Shown here in pieces: positions 17,244 through 26,875 of a DNA stretch of 64,000 bases. A program made the translations under genes and the position numbers. Position 1 is the first letter of the stretch. Each line of letters begins with the position of its first letter. The stretch is from Candidatus Rifleibacteriota bacterium (lineage in GTDB: Bacteria; Muiribacteriota; Ozemobacteria; Ozemobacterales; Ozemobacteraceae), in assembly GCA_015233565.1 (NCBI GenBank), contig JADFXM010000037.1, forward strand, positions 1 to 64,000, given 5' to 3'. The notes beneath the pieces were generated by a model. That model searched no databases. It was not told where the DNA came from and was given only the letters and a program-made list of their open reading frames with translations.

Positions 17244-17611
17244 CACTTTTTCGCTTTTCAGGTTAGAGTTTTCAGAAATACAAAATTTCAAGAAAATATG
17301 AAGGAAAATCATAAAAAAGAAAGGTTAGTCGGTGAAAAAACTGTACAAAGGGCAGCCAAAAAAACGACATTTACTCCGACGGCTACCCAACTGTTGAAAA
17401 AAGTAGAGGACTCGGAAATCATTCTTACCACAGTTTTCCAAAATGGAAAAAGCTAAATTTATCTTATCACTCTCAGAAGGATGTGGAGAAAATATTGCCT
17501 AATTTGAGCTTGGATTAAGAAATCTACGAAGGTTTGGCAAAAAACGATTCATACTCGGTTGGAAAATCAGCGCAAGGTCAGATACTTAGTTTTCATCACC
17601 AATAACCGAAT
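17244..17611. other. Intergenic stretch; one doubtful 52-codon frame
   Basis: An ATG at 17298 opens a frame to a TAA at 17456 (Lys/Thr-rich; starts MKENHKKERLVGEK). It has no clear ribosome binding site and no recognisable motif, so I do not call it a gene. The remaining sequence to the convergent gene end at 17612 shows nothing else. Confidence 0.4.
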
Positions 17612-20083
17612 TTACTTTATTTTCTCAATATTTCCACATCTTCCATAGACATTTCCGTTTTCTGCAACCCGGAAAGGGAAAATTTCTATTTTTATTTTAT
17701 CGCCTGGGGAAATAGCTGAAAATCCTTCCGGTGGTGGTGATATAACGAATTTCTTTCCGTCATCAGCTTTGAACAATAATCCGTCAATCGAAATTTCAAT
17801 TACTGAACCAGAGAGAGTAAGCGATTGAGTAGAAAAAACGGGACAATTAATCAGATTGCTACTACCTTTTCTCTGATCAGATACAGCCAAAATGTGAATT
17901 CCGATTAAAAGGAAAATAATCATTGTAATAAATAATATCCAGAAAAAATAACGAGACTTAGCGATTTCTGAAATAACTCTGATCTGCTCGCGGTTTTTTC
18001 TTACCCATTCCGGTTTGGAAATTGGAAAAACGTAAAATAAATAATAAAATACTCCGATTGCATCTTTCAATTCATTCAGAATTGTTTCGGGATCGGATTC
18101 TTTAAGTTTTTTTACGGAATAATCCGGAGGTGTTTGTTTCTTTTTCTCATTCTCCAGTTTCATTCGTTCAGCGAAGTCTTTTTCTCTCTTCTTAGATGCT
18201 TTTAAATCTATCAAACCTACATCGGCAAGAATCTTCTCAGTTTGTTGTCTTGCTTTTGCGGCATAACAAGCTAATTTGAAAGGCAAAATCATCTCGAGTT
18301 GGTACAAATCGAAAAGAGCTTCTGGGTCAGCGTTTATAACATAAAAGAAAAGTCCAGTGCGAATGAAATTAGTGTCAGAACTGGTGGACAGAGCTTCAAA
18401 AAGCAAACTCCGAATCAAAGAAAAATCGAAATGTATAAGGCAAGATAGAGCTGAAAATTTATCCTCGATTCCTTTTTTCAATAATGCCCTAATTGTTGAC
18501 AGAGATTGATTTTGATCATATTTTTTTTGTATTTTGAGAGCAGAATCTCTTACTCGACTGCTCGGATGATTTAAAAATGTTCCAAGAAAAGAAAAAACTT
18601 CATCTGGTGAAAATTCTCCCAAATAATCCAGGGCTGAACTTAAAAGATTCGGTTGTTTGCACTTCAATGCTACTAAAGCTTCATCAACAAACCCTTTTTC
18701 CTGAAGTCGAAGAGCTGTCCGGAATGAAGTTGCTTTTAAATCTGATGAAATGTTTGGAGTCTTAATTACCTCAAACAGTAGCTTGATTCCTGTGTGGCCT
18801 TCATCGGTAGAGAGACACGCGATGCAAAAAATTTTTTCTTCCAGAGAAAGGCTTTCGAATTTTTCAATTAAATCTTTTAAGGAAAAACCATTTTTAGCTG
18901 GCTCAGAGTTTGGAATTTTTTCAGGCGTTGATTCAGTCCTGAGACAATCGAGAATTTTGTCCCGAGCATTCTCTGGAATAGTCCACTCAAGAGATTCTTC
19001 AAAAGCTTTTTTTAAAAGCGGATTTTTTTTCGAATGTCGAATGAGTGATTCAATTTCAACAGAATTACAGTCGTTGTCCGAGATTCGCGATATGATATCT
19101 TGGACAAATTTTTTTGCCTTTCTTTTATCAACCCATCTCTGAAGACGTTCAATAAAAGCGTTGTGGTTCTCATTAAGAATTCCGGATTTTGTTATTCCCT
19201 GGATTGTGCCCAAAATTATCTTTTTAATGGACCCACTTTTTTCGGGGGAAGAGTTTTCAGCCAATTCCCATAGTTTGTATGGGGTTTCTATATCAGGGTT
19301 GATCAAAAAAATAAGGCCGGCTCTTTCAATAAGCTCTTTATCCGTTTCAGAAACCAGGTATTTAAGTAAAAAAGGTTTTGTCATTTCAATTGGAAAGAGA
19401 ATTGCGGACTTCAGCGCTAAAAGTCTGGCTTCTCGATTTTCAGAGGAAAGCATTTCTTCAAGATGGAGCAAGGCTTCACCCTGATCTATTAATGAAAGGC
19501 CATTTATTGCCAACATCCTGACACGTGGATCTGGTGAAAGAAGAAATTTAGGAAGATCTCTTTGGAGAAGCGAAGGAGCTATTTTGGAAAAAATCTCCAA
19601 AACTGATATCCGGACACAAAAGAATTCTGATCGCAGATGCAAAACGAGTTTTTGTAAAGAATCTTTAGGCCACTTTCTTCCAAAAGTTTTTACAATTTCA
19701 GCCTTAACAAAAGGGTTTTCCTCATTTTCCAATATTTCAGGAGCTTTTTCGGCGAGAGATTCGATTTCGGGGTCTGACAACATCACGAGAAGCTCCAGCT
19801 TTTCATCGATTGCTGCTGAAGAAATCACACTTTGAAATCTTGCAACCTGATCTTTTTGAAGTGAAAGATGTTTGCCCTCTAAACGTTTTTTAACAACCTT
19901 CCTGGAAAGCTCGAGAATTGCCTTTAACTCATCATCTTTTTCAATTTCAAATCTTTCACTTATCGCCAAGGAGATTTCTGGAGAAACCTCTAACAAAAGC
20001 AACTGATGAACTGCTTCCAATCGGAGTGATTTTTCCGGGGAGTTCAAATCCGTAAAGAGATTCTTTAAATTATCAGTTATCAT
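17612..20083 (-). CDS. HEAT-repeat protein with C-terminal membrane helix and small outer domain (823 aa)
   Basis: Residues about 1-560 are helical repeats of about 30-37 residues with the HEAT pattern (e.g. LLSPDPRVRMLAINGLSLI, then LLALKSAILF, and NHPSSRVRDSALKI with the D/R pair typical of HEAT). A Lys/Glu-rich stretch follows (about 640-670), then one membrane helix at about 712-736 (FFWILFITMIIFLLIGIHIL), then about 85 residues with beta strands (LTLSGSVIEISIDGLLFKA, GDKIKIEIFPF), possibly an OB-like domain. The scaffold would be cytoplasmic and the small domain extracytoplasmic, or the reverse. HEAT scaffolds bind proteins; the partner is unknown. ATG 20083 has no strong ribosome binding site. 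It stands alone on the minus strand. Confidence 0.78.
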   Translation of the reverse strand: MITDNLKNLFTDLNSPEKSLRLEAVHQLLLLEVSPEISLAISERFEIEKDDELKAILELSRKVVKKRLEGKHLSLQKDQVARFQSVISSAAIDEKLELLVMLSDPEIESLAEKAPEILENEENPFVKAEIVKTFGRKWPKDSLQKLVLHLRSEFFCVRISVLEIFSKIAPSLLQRDLPKFLLSPDPRVRMLAINGLSLIDQGEALLHLEEMLSSENREARLLALKSAILFPIEMTKPFLLKYLVSETDKELIERAGLIFLINPDIETPYKLWELAENSSPEKSGSIKKIILGTIQGITKSGILNENHNAFIERLQRWVDKRKAKKFVQDIISRISDNDCNSVEIESLIRHSKKNPLLKKAFEESLEWTIPENARDKILDCLRTESTPEKIPNSEPAKNGFSLKDLIEKFESLSLEEKIFCIACLSTDEGHTGIKLLFEVIKTPNISSDLKATSFRTALRLQEKGFVDEALVALKCKQPNLLSSALDYLGEFSPDEVFSFLGTFLNHPSSRVRDSALKIQKKYDQNQSLSTIRALLKKGIEDKFSALSCLIHFDFSLIRSLLFEALSTSSDTNFIRTGLFFYVINADPEALFDLYQLEMILPFKLACYAAKARQQTEKILADVGLIDLKASKKREKDFAERMKLENEKKKQTPPDYSVKKLKESDPETILNELKDAIGVFYYLFYVFPISKPEWVRKNREQIRVISEIAKSRYFFWILFITMIIFLLIGIHILAVSDQRKGSSNLINCPVFSTQSLTLSGSVIEISIDGLLFKADDGKKFVISPPPEGFSAISPGDKIKIEIFPFRVAENGNVYGRCGNIEKIK

Positions 20084-20519
20084 TTTTTTTGAATCCCTGG
20101 CGTTTTTTCAAATCCTCGAAAAAGAACTGAGCAAATTCTTCTCTGAAAGCTTTAACATTATACTCTAAAGAAATTTGTATTTCTATTTTTCTAAATTTCC
20201 CAGCGATCATTTCCGGATGATGTTGATTTTCTTAGATCTAACTTTCTGGAGGCTCCTCCCAGCAATGATGAGCTTTGCTTCTTCGTTGATAACTTCCATT
20301 GCAAATGAACAGTTGTGCTAAATTTGTATTTTTCCAAAAAATTATGCTATTGATAGTCAGATTCTCTGATGCAATTAAAATGCACAATTAATAGAATTAA
20401 TTTCCTCTTTGGTTTGAGATAAATTGATTACTTTGGAATGAAGTACTACTCAATTCGGGATGTCCGTGAGATGATTATTCCTGCAAGAGGCAATGGATCG
20501 TTGAATTCGCCAGCTTTTT
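20084..20519. other. Intergenic region between divergent genes
   Basis: Separates the minus-strand HEAT gene from the plus-strand glycosyltransferase, so it must contain both promoters. No open frame of interest and no clear repeats were seen. Confidence 0.5.
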
Positions 20520-21365
20520 ATGGAAAATTTTTTTGAAGGATCGAAACATTTTATGACTGATCTTCCTTTGAAAAGTAGTCTAAAACCGCTTGTTACTGTT
20601 GTTACCGTAGTATTTAACGATGAAAGCGATATTGCAGAAACAATAGAAAGCGTTATCAGTCAATCTTTTTCGGATCGTGAATACATTATTCTTGACGGCG
20701 ATTCAACCGATTCGACTTGTAAAATTATCAATAAATATGCTGGAAAAATTGATTATTTTACCAGCAAACCCGACAAGGGCATTTATGACGCCATGAACAA
20801 GGCCATCAAAATCGCACGTGGAAGATGGATAATTTTTATGAACTCCGGCGACCGTTTCTTTTCAGATGATATCCTTGAAATGGTTTTCCAAATGAAAATC
20901 GGCGAAGATGTCACTTTCATTTATGGAAACCATCAAATTGATTATGGAAAATACTTGAAAGACGCTTATGCGGGATTGGTTGAAAACCTCTGGAAGGGGC
21001 TTCCTTTCTCACATCAGGCTGTTTTCGGTTTAACGGAATGGCACAAAAAGAGGTTCTTTGAAATAAAATATCGTTTTGGGGCTGATTTTAATTTTTTCGC
21101 ATCCAGTTTTTCAGAGGGGAAAAAATTTCAACACGTTGATTTTCCGATTTCAATAATAAAAGCCGGCGGATTTTCAGGAAGAAATGCGATTATTTCTATT
21201 CTTGAAAGGTGGAAAATCTCCAGAAGATACTTTAGATCTTCAAAAGTCGATTTCTTTTATGCTCTTTTTCTGGTGAACAATATTGTTTCCGAAATTGCGA
21301 AAAAAAGTTTAGGGCCGAAGGTGACTGAATTCATAAGGAAAAGAAAGAACTGGCTCAACATATGA
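20520..21365 (+). CDS. Family 2 glycosyltransferase, WcaA-like (281 aa)
   Basis: GT-A fold signature: LVTVVTVVFNDESDIAETIE at about 24-43, SQSFSDREYIILDGDSTDST at about 48-67, then GIYDAMNKAIKIARGRWIIF and MNSGDRFFSDDIL, where the NSGD stands for the DxD-type metal/nucleotide site of this subgroup. No membrane helix is evident. It likely adds a sugar to a lipid-linked intermediate for surface polysaccharide, but no other polysaccharide gene is adjacent. The ATG at 20553 (MTDLPLK) is a good alternative start, since homologues usually begin a few residues before the LVTVVT strand. Neither start has a strong ribosome binding site. Confidence 0.85.
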   Translation: MENFFEGSKHFMTDLPLKSSLKPLVTVVTVVFNDESDIAETIESVISQSFSDREYIILDGDSTDSTCKIINKYAGKIDYFTSKPDKGIYDAMNKAIKIARGRWIIFMNSGDRFFSDDILEMVFQMKIGEDVTFIYGNHQIDYGKYLKDAYAGLVENLWKGLPFSHQAVFGLTEWHKKRFFEIKYRFGADFNFFASSFSEGKKFQHVDFPISIIKAGGFSGRNAIISILERWKISRRYFRSSKVDFFYALFLVNNIVSEIAKKSLGPKVTEFIRKRKNWLNI

Positions 21366-21571
21366 TTCTGGAACCAACATGTTTTTAAGGATATTAGGAT
21401 GGGCAAAGTCTTTTTCCCAAACTAACATATGTGTTAACTTAGGGTGAAAGTACAGTTCTGGCGATTCCTTGGAAGCTTCCGAAAATAGCATGGCGTTTTA
21501 GCGCCGTGAAAGTTTGCAAATACAAGAAGTACCACCTTGTGACATAAGAACAAACAGAAGGGAGCAGGTTT

Positions 21572-21858
21572 GTAATACCAATTATATTAAATATTGACGT
21601 GACTTTTTGGAGGGGTTAAAGCGCCAAAGACTTAGTTATACCAATTTCAATTAGTTCGTTCATCCGACCTATTTCGTGCTTCAGGCCTGCGTAAGTTGGA
21701 GTTGGGTCTGGCAGAAATGAATGCTTCAACCATTCTAGTAAGGGCTCCTTATTTTCATGAAAGTTCCCTCTTTTCTTGCAAAATATACCGATCCAATTTC
21801 ATTTTGATCAAATCAATGTTCTTGGGGTGATGCACATATTTTTTGGGATTGGTATTAC
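21572..21858. mobile_element. MITE-like non-coding element, copy 1 of a dispersed repeat
   Basis: The 287-bp stretch is bounded by perfect 11-bp inverted ends GTAATACCAAT (21572-21582) and ATTGGTATTAC (21848-21858). The inner part 21638-21855 has its own ATACCAAT/ATTGGTAT ends and matches, in reverse orientation, 33218-33429 at about 90% identity by eye. No protein is encoded. The presence of two inverted copies and TIR-like ends supports a non-autonomous transposable element. The exact element boundary (21572 or 21638) is not resolved. It sits just upstream of the HtrA gene. Confidence 0.65.
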
Positions 21859-22001
21859 CTCCATTTTACTCCGTGATTTCTTTAAAAAGGTGGTATAATC
21901 AGCATTTCTGCTGTGCCAAAGAAAGCAAATCATTTGTCGGGAACTTTTTCTTACTTACAGAGTCAATTAATTTTCGAAAACCAGTTGATTTAGGAGGAAA
22001 T

Positions 22002-23519
22002 ATGAAGAGAAATTTGACTTGGCCAAAATGGTTTATTTTTTTCTTGCTCTTGTTATCTTGTGCTGAGATGTCTTTTGCAGTTACTTCCAACGCTGCGCGT
22101 GAACTGCAGAACAATTTCATCAGTGTGGCAAAAGAGTTGAAGCCATCTGTTGTGAATATCAGAGTTGAAAAATCGGAAGAAGGAAATGGAAATGCTCAGC
22201 TTTTCGGAACTCCATTTGATCAACTTCCAGATGGCTCACCGTTCGACGATCTCATTAAAAAGTTTTTCAAGGAATATCCAAAAGGAAAACGATTTAAATC
22301 CCCAAAATCGCCGTTTAAATCTGAAGCTGCAGGATCAGGAGTAATCCTGGATTCCAAAGGAATCATCCTAACCAATAATCACGTTGTCAAAGGTGCTACA
22401 AATATAATGGTTAAGCTCTCTGACGGAAAAGAGCTGAAGGCCAAGGTTGTAGGAAAAGACCCCCAAAGTGATTTGGCCATTATTAAGGTCGAACCCACTT
22501 CTCCACTTCAAGCAGCGAAATTTGCTGATTCGGACAAGGTCGAAGTTGGGCAATGGGCTATCGCGATTGGAAACCCCATGGGTCTTGAGCAAACCGTTAC
22601 TATTGGGGTTGTTAGCGCTGTTGGAAGGTCGGGAATTGGAGCTTCCCCAATTGAAGATTTTATTCAAACCGATGCTGGAATAAATCCTGGAAACTCAGGT
22701 GGACCACTGGTTGATCTGGACGGAAATGTTATTGGAATCAACACTCTGATCTATGCTGCCCCAGGGGCTGGAATTGGTTTTGCGATTCCCTCAAACATTG
22801 CTAAACGCGTGGCAAATCAAATAAGCGAAAAAGGTTCTGTCGAACGGCCATACATGGGAATCACCATGGCCCCCATTACTCCAGAGCTTGCTGAGCATTT
22901 TAACCTTCCCGACAAAAATGGAACTGTGATTATGGAGCTTAATCCGAATACTCCAGCTGAAAAGGCTGGCCTAAAACAGATGGACATTATCCGAGGGGTT
23001 GACGGCCATGAAATGGCTACTTCTAACGAAGTCCAGAAATATGTGTTGAACAAGAACGTTGGTGAAACAATTAATTTAAAGATTTTAAGAAACGGAACCG
23101 AAAAAGAAATCCCCGTAAAATTGGAAAGGATGCCAAAATCCTTTGGGTTGAGAGACCCGGAAGACGTTGAAGAGACAGAAGAGTCTAAAGGTGGTGAAAA
23201 AGAAATACCACCAAAAGAAAAATTGGGATTTTCGTTCAAATCCATCACTCCCGAACTCAAAAAATCGCTTAAAATCGATAAAGAAAAACAAGGATTAGTG
23301 GTTACTGAAATTGAGGAAAACTCTCCTGCTGAAAAAGGTGGGTTAATCGAACAGGATGTGATCACTCAGGTAAATGGACAGGCTGTCTCTGATGAAGACT
23401 CTCTGAAAAAGGCTCTCAGAGCGGGAAATCCCACTAAGAAAAGTTCTGTTTTCGTTGTTCTAAGAGAAGGAACACCAATGTTCCTTGTAATACCTGAAAA
23501 AACCGATGAAAAGAAGTGA
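22002..23519 (+). CDS. htrA: HtrA/DegP-family periplasmic serine protease with two PDZ domains (505 aa)
   Basis: ATG 22002 is chosen because AGGAGG lies 4 nt upstream and a signal peptide follows directly; the frame is open further upstream, but that part is repeat-derived. The catalytic triad is visible: H127 in LTNNHVVKG, D157 in DPQSDLAII, S232 in NPGNSGGPLV. PDZ1 is at about 283-375 (RPYMGITMAPIT, TPAEKAGLKQMDII), PDZ2 at about 410-500 (LGFSFKSITPEL, SPAEKGGLIEQDVI). An acidic linker rich in Glu/Lys separates the PDZ domains. FFLLLLSC at 13-20 could also be a weak lipobox. It degrades or refolds damaged envelope proteins. A clear terminator follows at 23668-23708. Confidence 0.95.
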   Translation: MKRNLTWPKWFIFFLLLLSCAEMSFAVTSNAARELQNNFISVAKELKPSVVNIRVEKSEEGNGNAQLFGTPFDQLPDGSPFDDLIKKFFKEYPKGKRFKSPKSPFKSEAAGSGVILDSKGIILTNNHVVKGATNIMVKLSDGKELKAKVVGKDPQSDLAIIKVEPTSPLQAAKFADSDKVEVGQWAIAIGNPMGLEQTVTIGVVSAVGRSGIGASPIEDFIQTDAGINPGNSGGPLVDLDGNVIGINTLIYAAPGAGIGFAIPSNIAKRVANQISEKGSVERPYMGITMAPITPELAEHFNLPDKNGTVIMELNPNTPAEKAGLKQMDIIRGVDGHEMATSNEVQKYVLNKNVGETINLKILRNGTEKEIPVKLERMPKSFGLRDPEDVEETEESKGGEKEIPPKEKLGFSFKSITPELKKSLKIDKEKQGLVVTEIEENSPAEKGGLIEQDVITQVNGQAVSDEDSLKKALRAGNPTKKSSVFVVLREGTPMFLVIPEKTDEKK

Positions 23520-23667
23520 TTGTGTATGAATTAATACTTGCAAAAGCCTCTTGCAGCTGGATTTCAAAAAATAGCTTAAATTGAAAGCATCGATGCTTAA
23601 AATGTGTTCGTTCTGGTAGAAAAAAGCTGTATGAGAAGCATGCTTATCTTGTTTTTGTTGAAATGAC

Positions 23668-23708
23668 AAATGCCGTTCATCTTGAATTAAAAGATGAGCG
23701 GCATTTTT
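23668..23708 (+). terminator. Rho-independent terminator after htrA
   Basis: Stem AAATGCCGTTCATCTT / AAGATGAGCGGCATTT (one T-G pair) with a 6-nt loop, followed by a run of T. It lies about 150 nt after the htrA stop. Confidence 0.85.
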
Positions 23709-24091
23709 CAGGAAGGGTCAGAATTCAAGTTATCGCAAGTTTGCATTTTCTCGGAAAGAAGTTCCCCGAGAAATTTCTCTGATTTTGAAACACTTTTCGG
23801 TTGGATTTTATCCTGAGACCAATTTCCACAAAAATTAGGCAGAAGATCCATTTTAAAGCAAACTTACGCTTCATCAATCGAAAAAATGCTACCAAAATTG
23901 AATTTCCGAGGTTGGGAAATCTGAAAGGTAGTACTTCCCGGTAATTTCTTTTTCAGCAGGTTTAGTTAAATTGTTAGAAAAAAATTGGCACAATTTAAAA
24001 AATAAATTCTGGAATTTCGATGAATGCAGTCTTTTTTATTGGCAAGACTTTTGCTGTTAACAGTTTTACTTAGAAAAATTTGGAGGAAAAA
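23709..24091. other. Intergenic stretch, no gene seen
   Basis: AT-rich spacer from the htrA terminator to the ribosome binding site of the small Asn-rich gene. No frame of note; it should hold the promoter of 24092-24439. Confidence 0.5.
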
Positions 24092-24439
24092 ATGAATATC
24101 ATTGGAAAAGGACTTTCAGTAATAATATTTTGTGGAATATGTTTTGGAAGTTCAGCATTGTACGCTGACAAAGGGGATAGTGTTCAGGCCAACAGCCTTA
24201 CCTCCTGGAATAAAGTGTCAGCTTCAGATTCCTGGTTGGGTAAGAATAAAGATAGTCATCATGGCACAATGCCAGATACTCATTCGAACAATGGTCCTGA
24301 TAGCCATAATAACGATGGTGGAAACAATAACAATAATGATGGTCCTGATAGTCATAATGACAATGGCGGTTGCGGTGGTGGCGGAAATTCAGGCAACGGA
24401 GCCGATCCAGATGGAAGCGGCGGCGGTGGTTCATTCTAA
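24092..24439 (+). CDS. Small exported Asn/Asp/His/Gly-rich protein (115 aa)
   Basis: ATG 24092 follows GGAGG with 6-nt spacing (a TTG four codons upstream is not needed). Signal peptide: MNIIGKGLSVIIFCGICFGSS, cleavage near LYA-DK. The mature peptide of about 90 residues is low-complexity: GPDSHNNDGG, then runs of Asn, GPDSHNDNGG, then Gly-rich CGGGGNSGNG and PDGSGGGGSF. The two GPDSHN units look like a recent duplication. His and Asp could bind metal ions; two cysteines occur in the signal peptide and one in the Gly-rich part. A strong terminator follows at 24535. It is a real gene by its signals; the function is unknown. Confidence 0.7.
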   Translation: MNIIGKGLSVIIFCGICFGSSALYADKGDSVQANSLTSWNKVSASDSWLGKNKDSHHGTMPDTHSNNGPDSHNNDGGNNNNNDGPDSHNDNGGCGGGGNSGNGADPDGSGGGGSF

Positions 24440-24534
24440 AAAGTGGTTAATAACTAGCGTTCAACTAACTGGAGCAAAAAAAAATCAAAAAGCTCTTTTG
24501 ATTAGGGAATGTGTTAATATAGATTTAAAAATGG

Positions 24535-24586
24535 AAACCTCCCTTTCTTTTCACTCTTTTGATGGACGAAAGGGAGGTTTTCTTTT
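24535..24586 (+). terminator. Rho-independent terminator after the small Asn-rich gene
   Basis: AAACCTCCCTTTC (24535-24547) pairs perfectly with GAAAGGGAGGTTT (24568-24580), 20-nt loop, followed by TCTTTT. The rest of the spacer up to the convergent gene end at 24791 shows nothing further. Confidence 0.85.
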
Positions 24587-24790
24587 GAAGAGAGTTGCGC
24601 ATTTATCAAGAGAAGAAGTCTGAAATCTTGAGATGATGCGCTTATTTTGTATCTGGGGTAAGCGGTTCACTCCAGTAAAATGCCTTAAATAGTGCCTTGA
24701 ATCTTTTTTTCAAAGTTGCTTTCGAGCATTTTCCTGAAAAGCTGTCTTGAATGCGAAATTCTTGAGGCAACAGACTGCCCAAGTTTTGAT

Positions 24791-26245
24791 TTACTGTCCA
24801 GAAATAGCATTTACCCAAGCTTTTCTGACGTCATCCGGAATTTTCGAGCTTTTTAGGATTTCAAGGCAAACGACTTTCACGTCCTCAGGAAAATCAGGTA
24901 ATTGTTCAACGCTCTCCATTGGTATTTCCCATTCGCTAGGGAAAACAATTCCATGGTCACTCCGGAATACTAAAATTTTTCCTCGCTCGAAACAAATGAT
25001 CATTTCGCGGAAGGAAATTCTACCTGCTACCAATCGTCCTCCGGGGGCTAAAAGGGCTAAAATATGCGTATTATGCCTGCCGACAAATAAATATGGCCGG
25101 GCACCAGGAGGTGCAAACGGGTATTCCTCAACCGGAGGCTGGCTTTCTTCCAGTGATTGGGAGAGAATTCGCGGTGCCAGAAAGCCGGCAAGTATTTCTG
25201 TAGCCGATTCATCCTCCATCTTCATTTTTCCACCGATTACTTGCTTGTATTGATATACCAACTTAACAACTATCTTCAGGGAAACGCCGGCTAAATTTAA
25301 TAATCCACTGATTTCTCCCTGGACTGGAAGCTGCGTAGAGGATAATTCTTCATTGTGAAGGAAAGCAATCCCTTGAAGGCTTAAATTCGCTATTGCCAGT
25401 TTTTTCCCCTCGGGGACATCACAAACAAAGAACAGGGCCTCATCATTTTCGGGAAAATAGCGTTGGTATAAACGGCGCTCTTCCTGTTCAATTCGTTTTA
25501 CCATTCTATCTTTAACCAATTTTGGAATAGAGGCAGTTTCAAGGATTGCTTGTCCGATTTTCAGAGCCTTTTGGGAGGGAGTCTGAAAAAAAGCCACTGA
25601 TGCTGAATCTCCGCGGCCATAACCAATTTCCCCTGTTGTTTCTTTCTTTTTGCCAGTTTGAAAACGCTTCTCCTGATCCATTTTTATTAAATAGTTCATA
25701 AAATAAAACTCAACCTTAGCGGGTTCCCCGTTTTTTCCTTCCCAGATGAAAATTTGCGTGTTTTCATCTCCTTGAAACCATCGCATTTGCAGTTCGGAAT
25801 CTTTCTCTTTCATAGAACCGACTGAAATTTCGTGAACCGATTTTGCAAGGATACGAGGCTTCAAAAAATCCCCTAAAATCCGTGAATTTCCTGTTGTCAG
25901 GTCAACAAACGAGCAGCCAATGGAATCAGAAGATAGGTTTTTTACAATAATATTTGCCGGAAATCGTATTGAAGCAAGAGTAACTACTACATGAATTTTG
26001 TCTTCCAGGTTGCAGGAAAACACTTGCTCTCCTTCTTTGAGTTTTACTTTTCGAGAAAATCTAACTCCTCCAAAACTTAAATTTTGTATCTGGAAGGGTC
26101 CCTTTCCTCCAATAGATATAGTTGCATCAGGCAATTCCAATCGTAAGTGCCGGCGGCGGTTAGTAGTCCCTGCGGTTGAGACGCTTCCTTCGGAAATTTC
26201 TTTCCCGCTCCCACTTATCCATTTTAAAAGATCTCTGAAATTCAT
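24791..26245 (-). CDS. Protein with two PilZ-like domains, probable c-di-GMP effector (484 aa)
   Basis: The first PilZ signature is RRRHLRLELPD (about 30-40; RxxxR) followed by NLSFGGVRF (55-63; D/NxSxxG). A second set appears later: RRLYQRYFP and ANLSLQGIAFL, each followed by beta strands. Both keep the arginines and the small residues that bind cyclic di-GMP in PilZ domains, so the protein may bind two molecules or use one domain for dimerisation. It has no membrane helix or signal peptide and is cytoplasmic. It lies 6 nt downstream of a methyltransferase gene on the same strand; the two are probably co-transcribed. No GGDEF or EAL gene is in this window. Confidence 0.75.
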   Translation of the reverse strand: MNFRDLLKWISGSGKEISEGSVSTAGTTNRRRHLRLELPDATISIGGKGPFQIQNLSFGGVRFSRKVKLKEGEQVFSCNLEDKIHVVVTLASIRFPANIIVKNLSSDSIGCSFVDLTTGNSRILGDFLKPRILAKSVHEISVGSMKEKDSELQMRWFQGDENTQIFIWEGKNGEPAKVEFYFMNYLIKMDQEKRFQTGKKKETTGEIGYGRGDSASVAFFQTPSQKALKIGQAILETASIPKLVKDRMVKRIEQEERRLYQRYFPENDEALFFVCDVPEGKKLAIANLSLQGIAFLHNEELSSTQLPVQGEISGLLNLAGVSLKIVVKLVYQYKQVIGGKMKMEDESATEILAGFLAPRILSQSLEESQPPVEEYPFAPPGARPYLFVGRHNTHILALLAPGGRLVAGRISFREMIICFERGKILVFRSDHGIVFPSEWEIPMESVEQLPDFPEDVKVVCLEILKSSKIPDDVRKAWVNAISGQ

Positions 26246-26251
26246 ATGCTT

Positions 26252-26875
26252 TTAAACCTTTCTTCCAACGAATCTGATATGCTTCCAAAGTCCCATAAAC
26301 ACAATCTCTTTTTTTACCATCACCGGTGCAAAGTATTTTGATAGCGATTTCTCGATAGTTCCATCAATTGTTACACCGTTTAACCCCAACCAACATTTTA
26401 CCGTCTTAAATGAAGTTTCGCAAAAATCAACAACAGCGATCAAACCTCCATTTTCTAATCTTCTCTGGGCAGCTTTGATTGCTGAATCAACCTCCAGTCC
26501 CATCATTGAGAGCGAATAGGAAAATAAAATCATATCAAACTTATTTTTATCATTCAAACATTCAGGAAACATACCTTGTACTAAGTCGACCCGATTTTTA
26601 AATTTTTTCACTTTTTTTAAGGCTTTTGAGAGCATATCTTCAGACAAATCTAACCCAAGAACTTTGCTTTCAGGATATTTCTTGAGGGTGTTGTGAAAAT
26701 TGGCTCCTGTTCCACAGCCTACCTCAAGAATTTTTTGAATAGGTGTTAATCCTATGGTTTCTTCCAAAATTTTTCGGCGGCCAGACAAAAAAAATGGCCT
26801 GGTCAAATCATAAATTTTGGATTGAACACGATAATATCTTCTGATGGTTGTTGACAAATTTTCATTATTTCTCAC
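26252..26875 (-). CDS. SAM-dependent class I methyltransferase (207 aa)
   Basis: Motif I ILEVGCGTGANF at about 49-60, then VLGLDLSEDMLSKAL (SAM ribose-binding acidic residue at the strand end), VDLVQGMFPE, FDMILFSYSLSMMG and a later VVDFCETSF. These are the UbiE/Methyltransf_11 type marks. The N-terminus YYRVQSKIYDLTRPFF resembles lipid/quinone methyltransferases of this group. The substrate is unknown. The stop is 6 nt before the PilZ protein's start, so the genes form an operon; a link between c-di-GMP binding and methylation is conceivable but not shown. Confidence 0.85.
   Translation of the reverse strand: MRNNENLSTTIRRYYRVQSKIYDLTRPFFLSGRRKILEETIGLTPIQKILEVGCGTGANFHNTLKKYPESKVLGLDLSEDMLSKALKKVKKFKNRVDLVQGMFPECLNDKNKFDMILFSYSLSMMGLEVDSAIKAAQRRLENGGLIAVVDFCETSFKTVKCWLGLNGVTIDGTIEKSLSKYFAPVMVKKEIVFMGLWKHIRFVGRKV

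Noticed and set aside
17298..17456. 52-codon plus-strand frame (starts MKENHKKERLVGEK)
   Set aside because: No convincing RBS or homology clue; kept only as a note in the spacer entry.
24198..24434. 78-codon His/Tyr/Arg-rich minus-strand frame
   Set aside because: Antisense of the low-complexity Asn/Asp codons of the small exported gene, which has a clear RBS, signal peptide and terminator.
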